A stretch of DNA of 64,000 nt, taken from the NCBI GenBank assembly GCA_965237505.1, contig CBDEFR010000001.1, positions 124,001 through 188,000 on the forward strand. The letters are read 5' to 3'. This stretch comes from NVTR01 sp965237505. Its GTDB lineage: Bacteria > Pseudomonadota > Alphaproteobacteria > Rhodobacterales > Rhodobacteraceae. Below the pieces are notes generated by a model that searched no databases, was not told where the DNA came from, and saw nothing but the letters and a program-made list of their open reading frames with translations. Numbering within the stretch: position 1 is the first letter of the stretch; each line of letters starts with the position of its first letter. The translations under genes were made by a program, and so were the position numbers. Below, one piece after another: positions 1 to 9,701 of the stretch.

Positions 1-512
1 ACGACCAGATGGGGTTGTGAAATTATTCGGGGTCGTAGTTGATGGATTTTTGGAAGGCCTGCCATTGGCGGTTAAATTCCCGGGCATTCAATATCTCTGG
101 CGACCAGTGATTCAGATCACCCTGACCAGCCGCCATTCCATCCGGCAGGGTGACGGACGCATCGCCAAAAGCCTCTGCCAAAAGTTCTGGATTTATGATA
201 TTGGTAAAATATACCTCTCTTAACCCGGCATCTCGGAGAGTAGCCGGGTTAAGAGAGGTATCATCGTCAATTTTCGCGTCCCAAAGGTCTGCCCCCTGCA
301 ACTGCGCGCCCCTGAGATCTGCCCTCTGCAACCGCGCGCCGACCAGAATTGCATTGCGCAGATCATTGCGGATGAATTTGAAATCTGGAAGCGCGGCGAT
401 TTCTGCTATTCTGGCGGCGGACCAATCAGCGTCAAATTGTTTATCAAACAAGACGAACTGGTCATCGCAGGTGGTCTGCAGGTCGTCGGTTGCGTTCGGG
501 AATTTAATCTTA

Positions 513-1444
513 GTGTCTGATCCAAAACTAATTGAGTGATTTCAGCGAGTTGTGATTCAATCGGATTGATAAGATTCGAGGTAGATCACAATGGCCTGGA
601 CGGAAACCACTCGCGCCCGATATGAACGGCATTCGGGACGCTATGCAAGCGATTTAACTGATCAGGAATGGGGTTTGATCGCGCCATTCCTGCCGCCGCC
701 TAAAACAACTGGTCGTCCGCGCAGCACGGCGATGCGCGATGTTCTGGATGCCATTTTGTACATCGCCAGCGCCGGGTGTGCGTGGCGTATGCTGCCCAAT
801 GATTTCCCGCCAGTGTCCACCGTGCGCTACTATTTCTATGGCTGGCGCAACGATGGCATCTTTGAAGTGATCAGCCATTTTCTGGTGGCGACGGCGCGCG
901 AGTTTCATGGCAAGAAGCCCGGCCCCACCGCTGGTGTCATTGATAGCCAGACCATAAAAACAACGGAAAGCGGTGGCATTTCGGGCTATGACGCGGGCAA
1001 GAAAACCAAGGGCCGCAAGCGCCACATTGTCACCGACACGCTCGGGTTTATGGTTGGGTTGGTCGTGCATAGCGCCGGTATTCAAGACCGTGATGGCGCA
1101 CCGGAAGTGTTGAAATCCATCCGGTATTCCCATCCAAACTTGCGCCATATCTTTGCGGATGGCGGTTATGCCGGACCAAAGCTGCGCGACGCTCTTGAAG
1201 GCATCGGTGACTGGACAATCCAGATCGTCAAGCGCTTCGACACTGCGGAAGGCTTCGAAGTCATTCCCAGAAGATGGGTCGTCGAGCGCACCTTCGCATG
1301 GCTCAACCGCTGCCGGCGATTGGCCAAAGATTGGGAAAAATCCATCGCAAGTTCACAGGCATGGATACTCGTTGCACATATCAAAACTCTCACGCGTAAA
1401 ATTGCAAGGCATTGTAATCATGCGTAGAGTTTTGAATCAGACAC
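513..1444 (+). mobile_element. IS5-family element, copy 1 (intact)
   Basis: A 932 bp element bounded by inverted repeats that begin GTGTCTGATCCAAAACT on the left and GTGTCTGATTCAAAACT read inward from the right (one mismatch). It is flanked by a direct TTA at 510-512 and 1445-1447, a 3-bp TNA-type duplication as seen in some IS5 subgroups. It carries a single uninterrupted transposase gene and looks complete. A second, disrupted copy lies at 7716-11429 and a solo end at 47905-47960. Confidence 0.92.
591..1427 (+). CDS. IS5-family transposase
   Basis: A 278-residue DDE transposase. An N-terminal DUF4096-like segment (DLTDQEWGLIAPFLPP, residues 21-36) precedes the catalytic domain. The acidic triad is visible as D118 (GVIDSQTIK), D190 (IFADGGYAG) and E232 (WVVERTFAWLNR), with the IS5-type Y/R/K-rich tail after the glutamate. 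The length is normal for single-frame IS5 transposases and no frameshift is seen, in contrast to copy 2. It starts at an ATG 78 bp inside the left end. It is the most plausible source of active transposase for the IS5 copies in this window. Confidence 0.93.
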   Translation: MAWTETTRARYERHSGRYASDLTDQEWGLIAPFLPPPKTTGRPRSTAMRDVLDAILYIASAGCAWRMLPNDFPPVSTVRYYFYGWRNDGIFEVISHFLVATAREFHGKKPGPTAGVIDSQTIKTTESGGISGYDAGKKTKGRKRHIVTDTLGFMVGLVVHSAGIQDRDGAPEVLKSIRYSHPNLRHIFADGGYAGPKLRDALEGIGDWTIQIVKRFDTAEGFEVIPRRWVVERTFAWLNRCRRLAKDWEKSIASSQAWILVAHIKTLTRKIARHCNHA

Positions 1445-2662
1445 TTACACCGTAGCAGCCGTTGATCTGCCTGAAATAATGGTGGCGAATCGGATTCCTT
1501 CGGGACCGGGCCGCAGATATGCGGATCAAGCCCATTTTCTTTGCACCACAGCACGCGGAATGCCTTTCGGCTTTGGTCGCGGTTTTTCCAATCAGGGGGA
1601 TTGGGGACGAATTCCACAAATCTGAGATCTGCGACCGAGGGTTCAAACCACCACGCGGCCGCGATTAATTCATCTGACATATCAAACCATGTTCGGGCAA
1701 AGTGGTCGAACGTGCCTTCGGTCTTGAACCAGCCAAAAACGCTGGCGACGGCTAGTGACAAAGTCAGCACAATACCCGACCACGGCATTCGGAATCTCCG
1801 GATGTCACCGATGCCGGTCGTCAGACTTAACATCCGACCCCAGCTTTTCGCGCCTACATAGATCGAAAGCGCGAGCGGGACACCGCAGGCGAAGACAGTC
1901 AGACCTTCGGCATGGGCGGGCATCGAACGCCACCAGAACCATGCCAGAATGCCAGGTCCGGAGAGGAAAACGAGAACGAGAATGGCAAGGTCAGCCAACA
2001 GACGCAATGGCCGTTTGCGCAGGGCACATTCGGGTCGTCGTGCCAGGGCAAAGTCAGAGACCAGCCAGGGCGCGATGTGATCTGACAGCGGTCTGTCGTC
2101 GATTTGTGCGGGAACATCTGTCAGAGCCTCCCACAGTTTCAGCAAATGCAGGTGCAGATAGGCGTACAGCATCAGGCCGATAAAGGGTGCGACCACAAAG
2201 AACAGGAAGGTCGGGATCGAGACGCCGATGAGCGGCAGTTCCGTCTGGCGGGCAGGAATGAAAAAATCGGCATCCTCGACGCCCATTAGGGTGACGCCGA
2301 CAAAGGCAAGGAAGGATATCAGGCCGAACCAACTGGTTCGGGCGCTGCGGGTCAGCGTGTCGATGCGTGCGATGGCGGCGCTGTGGTCTTCGGCACTCGC
2401 CCCACTTGATTTTTTCGGCCTCGCAGCGGCGCGAATTCGATTACGTCTTTTTGAGCCGGGTGAGGTCGAATTGCTCATGGCGTTACAATTCGTTTCATGA
2501 AAAATAATTCAGTGGATAGTAGCCGAGCGCGCTTCACAGATCAAATCTGCCGAGAACGCTTTTCAAGCCGCCAACCTTGCTTGCCAACCATTTGGCCCAC
2601 ATATAGGGTGCGCGCCAGTCTGATCGGGCGAGCGCCTGGCGCCAAGAAAAAGGGACCGACAT

Positions 2663-2983
2663 ATGTTTGTAACGCCTGCCTTTGCGCAAGCAGCCGGGGG
2701 TGGCAGCGCTTTTACCAGCTTTATTCCGTTGATCCTGATTTTCGCGATCATGTATTTCCTGCTGATCCGTCCGCAACAGAAAAAGGCCAAGGATCACCGG
2801 GCCATGGTGGCGGCGGTGCGCAAGGGGGACCGGGTGGTCACCCAGGGCGGGATCTACGGCAAGGTGACGAAAGTTCGCGATGAACACGAAATTGATGTCG
2901 AGATCGCCAAAGGTGTCAAGGTGCGGGTGGTGAAATCCACCATCGCGCAGGTTATTTCCAAAACCGAACCGGCGTCCGACTGA
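2663..2983 (+). CDS. yajC: Preprotein translocase subunit YajC
   Basis: A 106-residue single-pass membrane protein of the SecDF-YajC accessory complex, which associates with SecYEG and assists export. One membrane segment lies at about residues 17-36 (ending FLLIRP), followed by the conserved QQKKAKDHRAMVAA and a GDRVVTQGGIYGKV motif (residues 54-67) in the cytoplasmic domain. The length matches the family. It is first in a plus-strand run, 23 bp before secD. The 184 bp upstream (2479-2662) hold no gene that I can see and presumably the promoter. Confidence 0.95.
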   Translation: MFVTPAFAQAAGGGSAFTSFIPLILIFAIMYFLLIRPQQKKAKDHRAMVAAVRKGDRVVTQGGIYGKVTKVRDEHEIDVEIAKGVKVRVVKSTIAQVISKTEPASD

Positions 2984-3006
2984 TCCGCAAGTAAAGGTTC
3001 AGCGTC

Positions 3007-4668
3007 ATGCTGCAAATCCAATCATGGAAGCGGGTCGTCATCTGGGGGCTGGTGGCGATCGGCCTGATATTCGCCATGCCGAACGCGTTTTACAGCCGTG
3101 TCGAGCGGCACAATGATGCGGTGGCGGCGATTGCGCTGAGTGGCAAGACGCCGGAACTGGCGGCGGCGCGCGACGGCTGGCCGGGCTGGTTGCCGGGAAC
3201 ATTGGTCAGTCTGGGCCTTGATCTGCGCGGCGGTGCGCATCTGCTGGCCGAAGTTCAGGTCGAGGATGTCTACGCCGACCGGATGGATGGCTACTGGCCC
3301 GAAGTGCGCGATGTATTGCGCGATGAGCGCGGCGTCGTGGGCACGATCCGCCGCCAGCCGTCGAGTGGTGGCGAACTGCGAGTGAAAATCTCGCAAGTTG
3401 CGGGCATGGCGCGGGCGCTGGAGCTGGTGCGCGGGCTGTCGCGCCCGGTGGTGTCGCTGACCGGGGTTGGGTCGCGCGACATCGAAGTGCGCGGCGAGGG
3501 CGACATTCTGGTGCTGAAGTTGAGCGAGGCGGAAGCGCAGGCCACCGATGACCGCACGATCCAGCAAAGCCTTGAAATCATTCGCCGCCGGGTCGACGAG
3601 GTTGGCACCCGCGAGCCGACCATCCAGCGCCAGGGCGAACGGCGGATATTGATCCAGGTGCCGGGGATTGGCAGTGCCGAGGAGCTCAAGGAACTGATCG
3701 GCACCACGGCGCGGCTGACGTTTCACCACGTGATTCAGCAGACCCGTGATCCGGAGGCGCAGGTGGGCGCGCGGCAGGTGATCTATCCGTCGCTTGATGA
3801 GGCCGGAGTATTCTACATTCTTGAGCAGACCCCGGTGGTGCACGGCGAAGATCTGGTGGACGCGCAACCCAGCTTTGACCAGAACGGACAACCGGCGGTG
3901 AATTTCCGTTTCAACCCGACCGGCGCGCGCAAATTTGGCGACTACACGGCTGCAAATATCGGCTTGCCGTTTGCCATCGTGCTGGACGGCGAGGTCATTT
4001 CCGCCCCCACCATCCGCGATCATATTTCCGGCGGGTCGGGGATTATTTCAGGCCGCTTCACCATCGAGGAGTCAACCCAACTGGCGATTCTGCTGCGGGC
4101 CGGAGCGTTGCCCGCCGAGATGACGTTTCTGGAGGAACGCACGGTCGGCCCGGAGCTGGGCCAGGACAGTATCGATGCCGGCAAGGTCGCCAGCATGGTG
4201 GCGTTTGCGATGGTGCTGGTGTTCATGGCACTGAGTTACGGCTGGTTCGGGCTGATCGCCAACCTGGCGCTGATCATGAACGTCGGCATTATCTTTGGTC
4301 TGCTGAGCATGCTCGGGGCGACGTTGACGCTGCCGGGGATCGCCGGGATCGTGCTGACCATCGGCATGGCGGTGGATGCCAATGTGCTGATCTTTGAGCG
4401 TATTCGCGAGGAACTGAAAACCGCGCGCGGACCGGCGCGGGCCATCGAGTTGGGGTATCAAAAGGCGCTGAGCGCAATTCTGGACGCCAACATCACAACG
4501 TTCATCACCGCGGTGATCCTGTTTGTCATGGGCGCCGGGCCGGTGCGCGGCTTTGCAGTGACACTGGGGCTGGGGATCATGACGTCAATGTTCACGGCGA
4601 TATTTGTGACTCGGCTGATCATCGTGATGTGGTTTGAACGCCGCCGTCCCAAGACAATCGAGGTTTAA
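3007..4668 (+). CDS. secD: Protein translocase subunit SecD
   Basis: A 553-residue inner-membrane RND-type protein that, with SecF, uses the proton gradient to help pull exported proteins into the periplasm. It has an N-terminal membrane helix (residues 8-25), the SecD signature LGLDLRGGAHLL at 69-80, large periplasmic P1 domains, and a cluster of membrane helices from about residue 390 to the end containing GIAGIVLTIGMAVDANVLIFERIREEL. The length fits alphaproteobacterial SecD. It is followed after 4 bp by secF, so translation is probably coupled. Confidence 0.96.
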   Translation: MLQIQSWKRVVIWGLVAIGLIFAMPNAFYSRVERHNDAVAAIALSGKTPELAAARDGWPGWLPGTLVSLGLDLRGGAHLLAEVQVEDVYADRMDGYWPEVRDVLRDERGVVGTIRRQPSSGGELRVKISQVAGMARALELVRGLSRPVVSLTGVGSRDIEVRGEGDILVLKLSEAEAQATDDRTIQQSLEIIRRRVDEVGTREPTIQRQGERRILIQVPGIGSAEELKELIGTTARLTFHHVIQQTRDPEAQVGARQVIYPSLDEAGVFYILEQTPVVHGEDLVDAQPSFDQNGQPAVNFRFNPTGARKFGDYTAANIGLPFAIVLDGEVISAPTIRDHISGGSGIISGRFTIEESTQLAILLRAGALPAEMTFLEERTVGPELGQDSIDAGKVASMVAFAMVLVFMALSYGWFGLIANLALIMNVGIIFGLLSMLGATLTLPGIAGIVLTIGMAVDANVLIFERIREELKTARGPARAIELGYQKALSAILDANITTFITAVILFVMGAGPVRGFAVTLGLGIMTSMFTAIFVTRLIIVMWFERRRPKTIEV

Positions 4669-4672
4669 CGCG

Positions 4673-5641
4673 ATGCGTCTGAAACTTGTGCCCTCCAAGA
4701 CCAGCATCGATTTCTTCAGCCGCTCCAGACTGACGTTCGGGGCGTCGGCTCTGGCGATGGTCTTGTCAGTAGTGCTGTATTTGGTGATGGGCTTGAATTT
4801 CGGCATCGATTTTCGCGGCGGCACGACGATCCGCACGGAATCGACCCAAAGCGTCGATGTGGGTGCGTACCGGGATGCGCTGCGGCCGCTCGGGCTGGGT
4901 GATGTGTCGATTACGCAGGTGTTCGATCCGACCTTTGGCGCCGACCAAAACGTGGCGATGGTGCGCATCGAGGCGCAGGAAGGCGACGAAAGCGTGGCCG
5001 CGGCGACGGTTCTGGCGGTTGAAGAGGCGCTGAGGGTGGTGGATCCGTCGATTACCTTTCCGAGCGTTGAAAGCGTCGGGCCGAAAGTATCAGGCGAGCT
5101 GATCAAGACGGCGATCCTGGCGGTGCTGGCGGCGATTGCGGCGGTGCTGTTTTACATCTGGCTGCGCTTTGAGTGGCAGTTTGCGGTCGGCGCGGTGGCG
5201 GCATTGATCCACGATATTGTGCTGACCATCGGCATATTCGCGGCGTTTCGCATCCAGTTTGATCTGGCGATTATCGCAGCACTGCTGACCATTGTCGGCT
5301 ATTCGCTGAACGACACGGTGGTGGTCTTTGACCGGGTCCGCGAGAACCTGCGCAAGTATAAGAAAATGGACCTGAGGGGCGTGTTGAACCTGTCGATCAA
5401 CGACACGCTGAGCCGCACGGTGATGACCTCGGTGACCACGCTGCTGGCGCTGATCGCGCTGCTGGTGCTGGGCGGCGACGTGATCCGGGGCTTTGTGTTC
5501 GCGATGACCTGGGGGGTGATTGTCGGCACCTATTCGTCGGTGTTCGTGGCCACCAACATTCTGCTGTATCTGGGTGTGAAACGCGACTGGTCCAAACCCG
5601 ATGCCAACGCCGGGACCCAATTCGCCGACATCGATGCCTGA
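4673..5641 (+). CDS. secF: Protein translocase subunit SecF
   Basis: A 322-residue partner of SecD. The start chosen is the ATG giving MRLKLVPSKT, 4 bp after the secD stop; an extended frame upstream lies inside secD and is ignored. It has an N-terminal helix followed by the GLNFGIDFRGGT signature (about residues 37-48), a periplasmic domain, and five membrane helices containing IVGYSLNDTVVVFDRVREN. Its last codons overlap the start of the TauE/SafE gene (ATG inside the secF end, 8 bp overlap). Confidence 0.96.
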   Translation: MRLKLVPSKTSIDFFSRSRLTFGASALAMVLSVVLYLVMGLNFGIDFRGGTTIRTESTQSVDVGAYRDALRPLGLGDVSITQVFDPTFGADQNVAMVRIEAQEGDESVAAATVLAVEEALRVVDPSITFPSVESVGPKVSGELIKTAILAVLAAIAAVLFYIWLRFEWQFAVGAVAALIHDIVLTIGIFAAFRIQFDLAIIAALLTIVGYSLNDTVVVFDRVRENLRKYKKMDLRGVLNLSINDTLSRTVMTSVTTLLALIALLVLGGDVIRGFVFAMTWGVIVGTYSSVFVATNILLYLGVKRDWSKPDANAGTQFADIDA

Positions 5642-6386
5642 GATTGCCGCGTCGGTGCTGGCCACGCCGGGGCTGATCTGGCTGATCGGGGCGGCGCTGG
5701 CGGCGGGCATTGTGCGTGGCTTTGCCGGATTTGGCACCGCGATGATTTATCTGCCGGTGGCCGGGCAGTGGTTGCCGCCGTTTGAGGCGCTGACCACGTT
5801 GGTGGTGATGGACCTGATCGGGCCGTTGCCGCATGTGAAGCGGGCCTTGCGCGACGGAATTGCGGCCGACGTTGCGCGACTGTCGGCCGGGATGATCGTG
5901 GCATTGCCGTTCGGGGTTTACGTGCTGTCGCTGGTGGCGCCCGAGGTGTTCCGCTATGGTGTGTCGTTCGTCACCATGTCGCTGTTGCTGCTGCTGATCG
6001 GCGGGGTCCGGTATACCGGGGCTCTGAGCCGCCCGGTGATCTATGGTACCGGCGCTGCGGGCGGGTTTCTGGCGGGCAGTGTCGGTCTGCCCGGACCACC
6101 GGTGATCATGCTGTATATGGCCAGCGGCCATACGCCAAAGGTGATCCGCGCCAACAATATGCTGTACCTGATCCTGTCGGTCGTGGCGATGCTGGCAATG
6201 TTCGCGATATTCGGCAAATTGGTGCTGTCGGCGGTTGGTCTCGGGCTGGCGTTGGCGGTGCCATATCTGCTTGGCAACGTCGCCGGCGGCTTGATCTTCC
6301 GCGATGAGGCAGAGCGCACCTACCGGATGGTGGCCTACGCGATCATTGCGGCCTCGGCGGTGTCCGGGTTGCCGTTTCTGGATTAA
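5634..6386 (+). CDS. TauE/SafE-family permease
   Basis: A 250-residue, very hydrophobic protein with about eight predicted membrane segments. It carries a GIVRGFAGFGTAMIYLPV repeat near the N-terminus and GFLAGSVGLPGPPVIMLYM in the second half, which is the internal duplication typical of TauE/SafE (sulfite/organosulfonate exporter, DUF81) proteins. The substrate cannot be told from the sequence. The start is the ATG that overlaps the end of secF by 8 bp, so it is probably co-translated with the sec genes. A structured repeat begins immediately after its stop. Confidence 0.85.
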   Translation: MPEIAASVLATPGLIWLIGAALAAGIVRGFAGFGTAMIYLPVAGQWLPPFEALTTLVVMDLIGPLPHVKRALRDGIAADVARLSAGMIVALPFGVYVLSLVAPEVFRYGVSFVTMSLLLLLIGGVRYTGALSRPVIYGTGAAGGFLAGSVGLPGPPVIMLYMASGHTPKVIRANNMLYLILSVVAMLAMFAIFGKLVLSAVGLGLALAVPYLLGNVAGGLIFRDEAERTYRMVAYAIIAASAVSGLPFLD

Positions 6387-6503
6387 GGCAATTTGCGTTT
6401 TATCTGAGCCACGCGCCGCCCCGGACAATGATCCGGGGCCTCGCCTTGGCCGAGAGGTCCCGGCTCGGGGGCCGGGACGGCCAGTAATTCACTTAATCGC
6501 AAT
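6387..6503. repeat. Structured intergenic repeat, copy 1
   Basis: A stretch of about 117 bp directly after the TauE/SafE stop that closely matches 28026-28148. It contains two inner hairpins: CCGGA-CAATGA-TCCGG, and a long GC arm GTCCCGGC/GCCGGGAC. In this copy the outer arms are degraded. The placement right after a gene end suggests a REP-like element that may also stop transcription. No protein-coding reading is supported. Confidence 0.75.
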
Positions 6504-6524
6504 CTGATGTAGTTCTTGAACTTA

Positions 6525-7684
6525 TACCAACGGCCCCCAGATTTGACTCAAGGGGATTCCCACGAGCGGCGTGATCTGATTCAGTGGCATCAAGGCAAGG
6601 GAGGCTTTGATAGCAGTAAGGATTACGCGAAAAGACAAGTCCGCAGGCGAGCTTCGCCAGGAAGCGGCGCGGTGCCGGGATGGGAAAGCGGCGCGACGGA
6701 TGTTGGCGATTGCCCTGGTTCTGGATGGGGTTGACCGCAAGACGGCGGCAGAAAACTGCGGCATGGATCGGCAGACGCTGCGGGATTGGGCCCACCGTTA
6801 CAATGCGGAGGGCGTGTCGGGCCTGTTCAACCGTCGCCCGCCGGATCCACCCTGTCTGCTGAGCGCGGCACAGAAGGAGGAGTTGGCGGAAATGGTTCGG
6901 GCGGGTCCCGACCCCGAAACCGATGGGGTTGTGCGCTGGCGGCGCATTGATCTGAAACGCAAGATCGAAGAGCGCTTCGGCGTCACCATGCATGAGCGAA
7001 CTGTTGGCAAACAATTGGCAAGCCTGGGCTTTCGGCGTCTGTCGGTGCGCCCGCAGCATCCGAAATCCGACCCGGATGCACAGGAGGCTTTTAAAAAAAC
7101 TTCGCCGCAGAGGTAGAAGCAGCCTTGCCGGAAACAGCCCGCAGCAAGCCCCTGGAGATATGGTTTCAGGATGAAGCGCGGGTTGGCCAGCAGGGCACGC
7201 TCACCCGTATCTGGGCCGAGCGTGGAACACGCCCCCGTGCCCCGCGCGACACCCGCTATATCTGGAGCTACATTTTCGGCTCCGTCTGCCCGGAACGGGC
7301 TGAAGCGGCCGCTCTGATCATGCCACATGCCGACACACAGGCCATGAGCGCGCATCTCGCCGAGATCGCTAAAACCGTCGCATCGGGCGCACATGCCCTT
7401 CTCATTCTGGATGGCGCTGGCTGGCACGGTTCGGCAGAGCTGGAGGTACCCGACAACATCACCCTGCTCAAACTCCCGCCCTATTCCCCTGAACTCAACC
7501 CGATGGAAAATGTGTGGGCTTATCTGCGTGCCAACAAGCTCGCCATATCCGTCTTCGACAATTATGAGCAGATCGTCGACAGGTGTTGCGAAGCATGGAA
7601 CTTCTTTGCAAACGACAAAACCGCAATCACGTCAATCACTACCAGACAATGGGCCAAAACGGTCAACGACTAGGGCCGTTGGTA
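6525..7684 (+). mobile_element. IS630-family element, copy A
   Basis: A 1160 bp element with terminal inverted repeats TACCAACGGCCC / GGGCCGTTGGTA, flanked on both sides by TTA (6522-6524 and 7685-7687). It carries a two-frame transposase. It lies between the end of the tauE-like gene and the IS5-2 nest. The four other copies in the window (B-E) are nearly identical. Confidence 0.93.
6607..7673 (+). CDS. IS630-family transposase, read through a -1 frameshift (copy A)
   Basis: Two overlapping frames encode one transposase of about 355 aa. The first frame (6607-7116) holds a helix-turn-helix (TAAENCGMDRQTLRDWAHRY) and an HTH-29/winged segment. The second (to 7673) holds the catalytic core with WFQDEARVG, LILDGAGWH and the IS630 hallmark PYSPELNPMENVW. 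The frames meet at a TTTTAAAAAAAC run (about 7091-7102), where a -1 slip moves from the first to the second. In this copy the ATG seen in the others is ATA, leaving a TTG as the likely start. Confidence 0.88.
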
Positions 7685-8140
7685 TTATGAGCAGTTTCAG
7701 CGGGTCCTGCGCTTAGTGTCTGATTCAAAACTCTACGGATGATTACAATGCCTTGCAATTTTACGCGTGAGGGTTCTGATATGTGCAACGAGTATCCATG
7801 CCTGTGAACTTGCGATGGATTTTTCCCAATCTTTGGCCAATCGCCGGCAGCGGTTGAGCCATGCGAAGGTGCGCTCGACGACCCATCTTCTGGGAATGAC
7901 TTCGAAGCCTTCCGCAGTGTCGAAGCGCTTGACGATCTGGATTGTCCAGTCACCGATGCCTTCAAGAGCGTCGCGCAGCTTTGGTCCGGCATAACCGCCA
8001 TCCGCAAAGATATGGCGCAAGTTTGGATGGGAATACCGGATGGATTTCAACACTTCCGGTGCGCCATCACGGTCCAGACCGTGTGAAAACTCTGGGTGGC
8101 GGGGGATTCCGTCCGGCTCATGGCGATGTTAGAGTCCGCC

Positions 8141-9574
8141 ATGAGACACATTCTTGGCATTGACCGCTCTCAGGTTCTGCTTCTGCCGGAAGCAGTGGAC
8201 GATTACGTGGGCCGGGATAACCCGGTCCGTTTCATCGACGCTTTCGTGGATGGTTTGGACCTGGCGGTCGCTGGTTTCGAGCGCGCCACGCCGAAGGCGA
8301 CGGGTCGTCCCGGCTACGATCCGGCGGACCTGCTGAAGCTCTACATATACGGTTATCTCAATCGGGTACGTTCGAGCCGCCGGCTGGAGGCCGAGAGCAA
8401 GCGTAATCTCGAAGTGATCTGGCTGTTGCGGCGTTTGTCGCCGGACTTCAAGACGATCGCCGATTTCCGGCGGATCAATCGGGCGGCGTTCCGCCAGGTG
8501 TTTCGGGAGTTCGTGAGGCTATGCCGCGAACTGGAGCTGTTCGGGCGCGAGCTGGTGGCAGTCGACGGTACTCGGATCAAGGCAGTGAACAGCCGGGAGC
8601 GGAACTTTACCAAAGCGAAGCTGGAGAAGGCGTTGGCCGAGAGCGACGAGAGGTTGTCGCGTTATCTCGACCGGCTCGACGAGGCCGACGGGCAAGACGA
8701 GAGCGGCACCGGCGGCGGCGAAGTGGAGAACATCCGGGAAAAGATCGCTGCGATCCAAGGGCGGCGTGAGCGGTTTGAGGAACATCGCGACGCGCTGGCT
8801 GCGAGTGGCGAGGACCAGCTCTCTTTGACGGATCCGGACAGCCGGGCGATGCACGCCGCGACCCGGGTCGGTGTCGGCTACAACATCCAGATCGCGGTGG
8901 ACGCCAAGCACAAACTGATCGCCGAGCAGCAGGTCCATAGCAAGGTCAGCGATCTCGGTCTGTTGGCCGAGACGGCGGTGGCGGCCCGTCGGAACCTGGC
9001 CGTCGATCGGATCGACGCGGTCGCCGACGCGGGCTACTTCAAGATCGAGGATATCGAGGCCTGCGAGAATGCCGGCGTCATGCCGCATGTGCCCAAGCCC
9101 CAGCGCGGATCAACGGTGAGCCAGGGGCTCTTTCCCAAGGAACGCTTCCGCTATGACGGCGGCGAGGACATTTACATCTGCCCCGACGGCCAACGCCTGG
9201 CGCTACACAGCAAGCGCAAGCGCCGCGATCTCATCTTCGCCAGTTACGCCAATCGCGCCGCGTGCAAGGAGTGCCAACTCAAGTCGAAGTGTACGAAAAG
9301 CGCCTTCCGTCGGGTCCTGCGCTATGTCGACGAAGCGATCCTGGAGCGCATGGCAGAACGATTGGCGGCCCGCCCGGAGCTGCTCGATGCGCGCCGTGAA
9401 AGCGTCGAGCATCCCTTCGGCTCAATCAAACAATGGATGGGCCAGGGTGCCTTCCTGACCCGGCGGCTGGAGAACGTGCGCGGCGAGTTCAGCATCACGG
9501 CGCTGGCTTACAACATCCGCCGCGCGATCTCTCTGGTAGGTGTTCCCGCCTTGATCGCCGCCGCGAGGGCGTGA
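8141..9574 (+). CDS. IS1182-family transposase
   Basis: A 477-residue DDE transposase from the ATG giving MRHILGIDRSQ; ATGs at 8120 and 8126 are also in frame. An N-terminal DUF772-like segment (GRPGYDPADLLKLYIYGYLN, residues 55-74) precedes the catalytic domain with AVDGTRIKAVNS (D142), VADAGYFK and RRESVEHPFGSIKQW. A C..C..C zinc-like cluster (CKECQLKSKC) sits before the glutamate. The gene is uninterrupted; the IS1595 element landed downstream of its stop. Confidence 0.93.
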   Translation: MRHILGIDRSQVLLLPEAVDDYVGRDNPVRFIDAFVDGLDLAVAGFERATPKATGRPGYDPADLLKLYIYGYLNRVRSSRRLEAESKRNLEVIWLLRRLSPDFKTIADFRRINRAAFRQVFREFVRLCRELELFGRELVAVDGTRIKAVNSRERNFTKAKLEKALAESDERLSRYLDRLDEADGQDESGTGGGEVENIREKIAAIQGRRERFEEHRDALAASGEDQLSLTDPDSRAMHAATRVGVGYNIQIAVDAKHKLIAEQQVHSKVSDLGLLAETAVAARRNLAVDRIDAVADAGYFKIEDIEACENAGVMPHVPKPQRGSTVSQGLFPKERFRYDGGEDIYICPDGQRLALHSKRKRRDLIFASYANRAACKECQLKSKCTKSAFRRVLRYVDEAILERMAERLAARPELLDARRESVEHPFGSIKQWMGQGAFLTRRLENVRGEFSITALAYNIRRAISLVGVPALIAAARA

Positions 9575-9701
9575 GACGGGAGTCTGGCCCAAATCAAGCG
9601 CCCCACATCGATCCACGGGAGGCCCGGAGCCTCTTCCGCGGGGCTACCGGCGCCAAACCGCCGGACTACGTGGGATCGCGGCAAATCATGGTGACACAAA
9701 C

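Larger units (their letters stand above)
23..2478 (-). pseudogene. Membrane protein with pentapeptide repeats, split by IS5-1
   Basis: This is one gene in two pieces. The N-terminal piece (2478 down to about 1445) starts with a basic, Ser/Ala-rich stretch, followed by several hydrophobic segments (around residues 48-65, 88-108, 165-185, 192-210, 235-250). The C-terminal piece (509 down to 23) carries A(D/N)LxxA-type pentapeptide repeats (ADLRGAQLQGADL). The IS occupies 513-1444 with a TTA duplication. Removing the IS and one TTA joins the pieces in the same frame through a Lys codon, giving a product of about 506 aa. As it stands the N-terminal piece reads through the IS end and stops at 1390. 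The biochemical role is unknown; the architecture (membrane anchor plus pentapeptide solenoid) suggests a membrane scaffold. The break would remove the whole pentapeptide domain. Confidence 0.8.

Noticed and set aside
6387..6503. Short open frames running through the structured repeats (similar peptides from both copies)
   Set aside because: They arise because the same repeat follows two genes; there is no start signal and the repeat explains the similarity.
7091..7102. Sequencing error at the A run as the explanation for the broken IS630 frame
   Set aside because: All five copies carry the same run and the same two frames, and IS630 elements are known to use such slippage.
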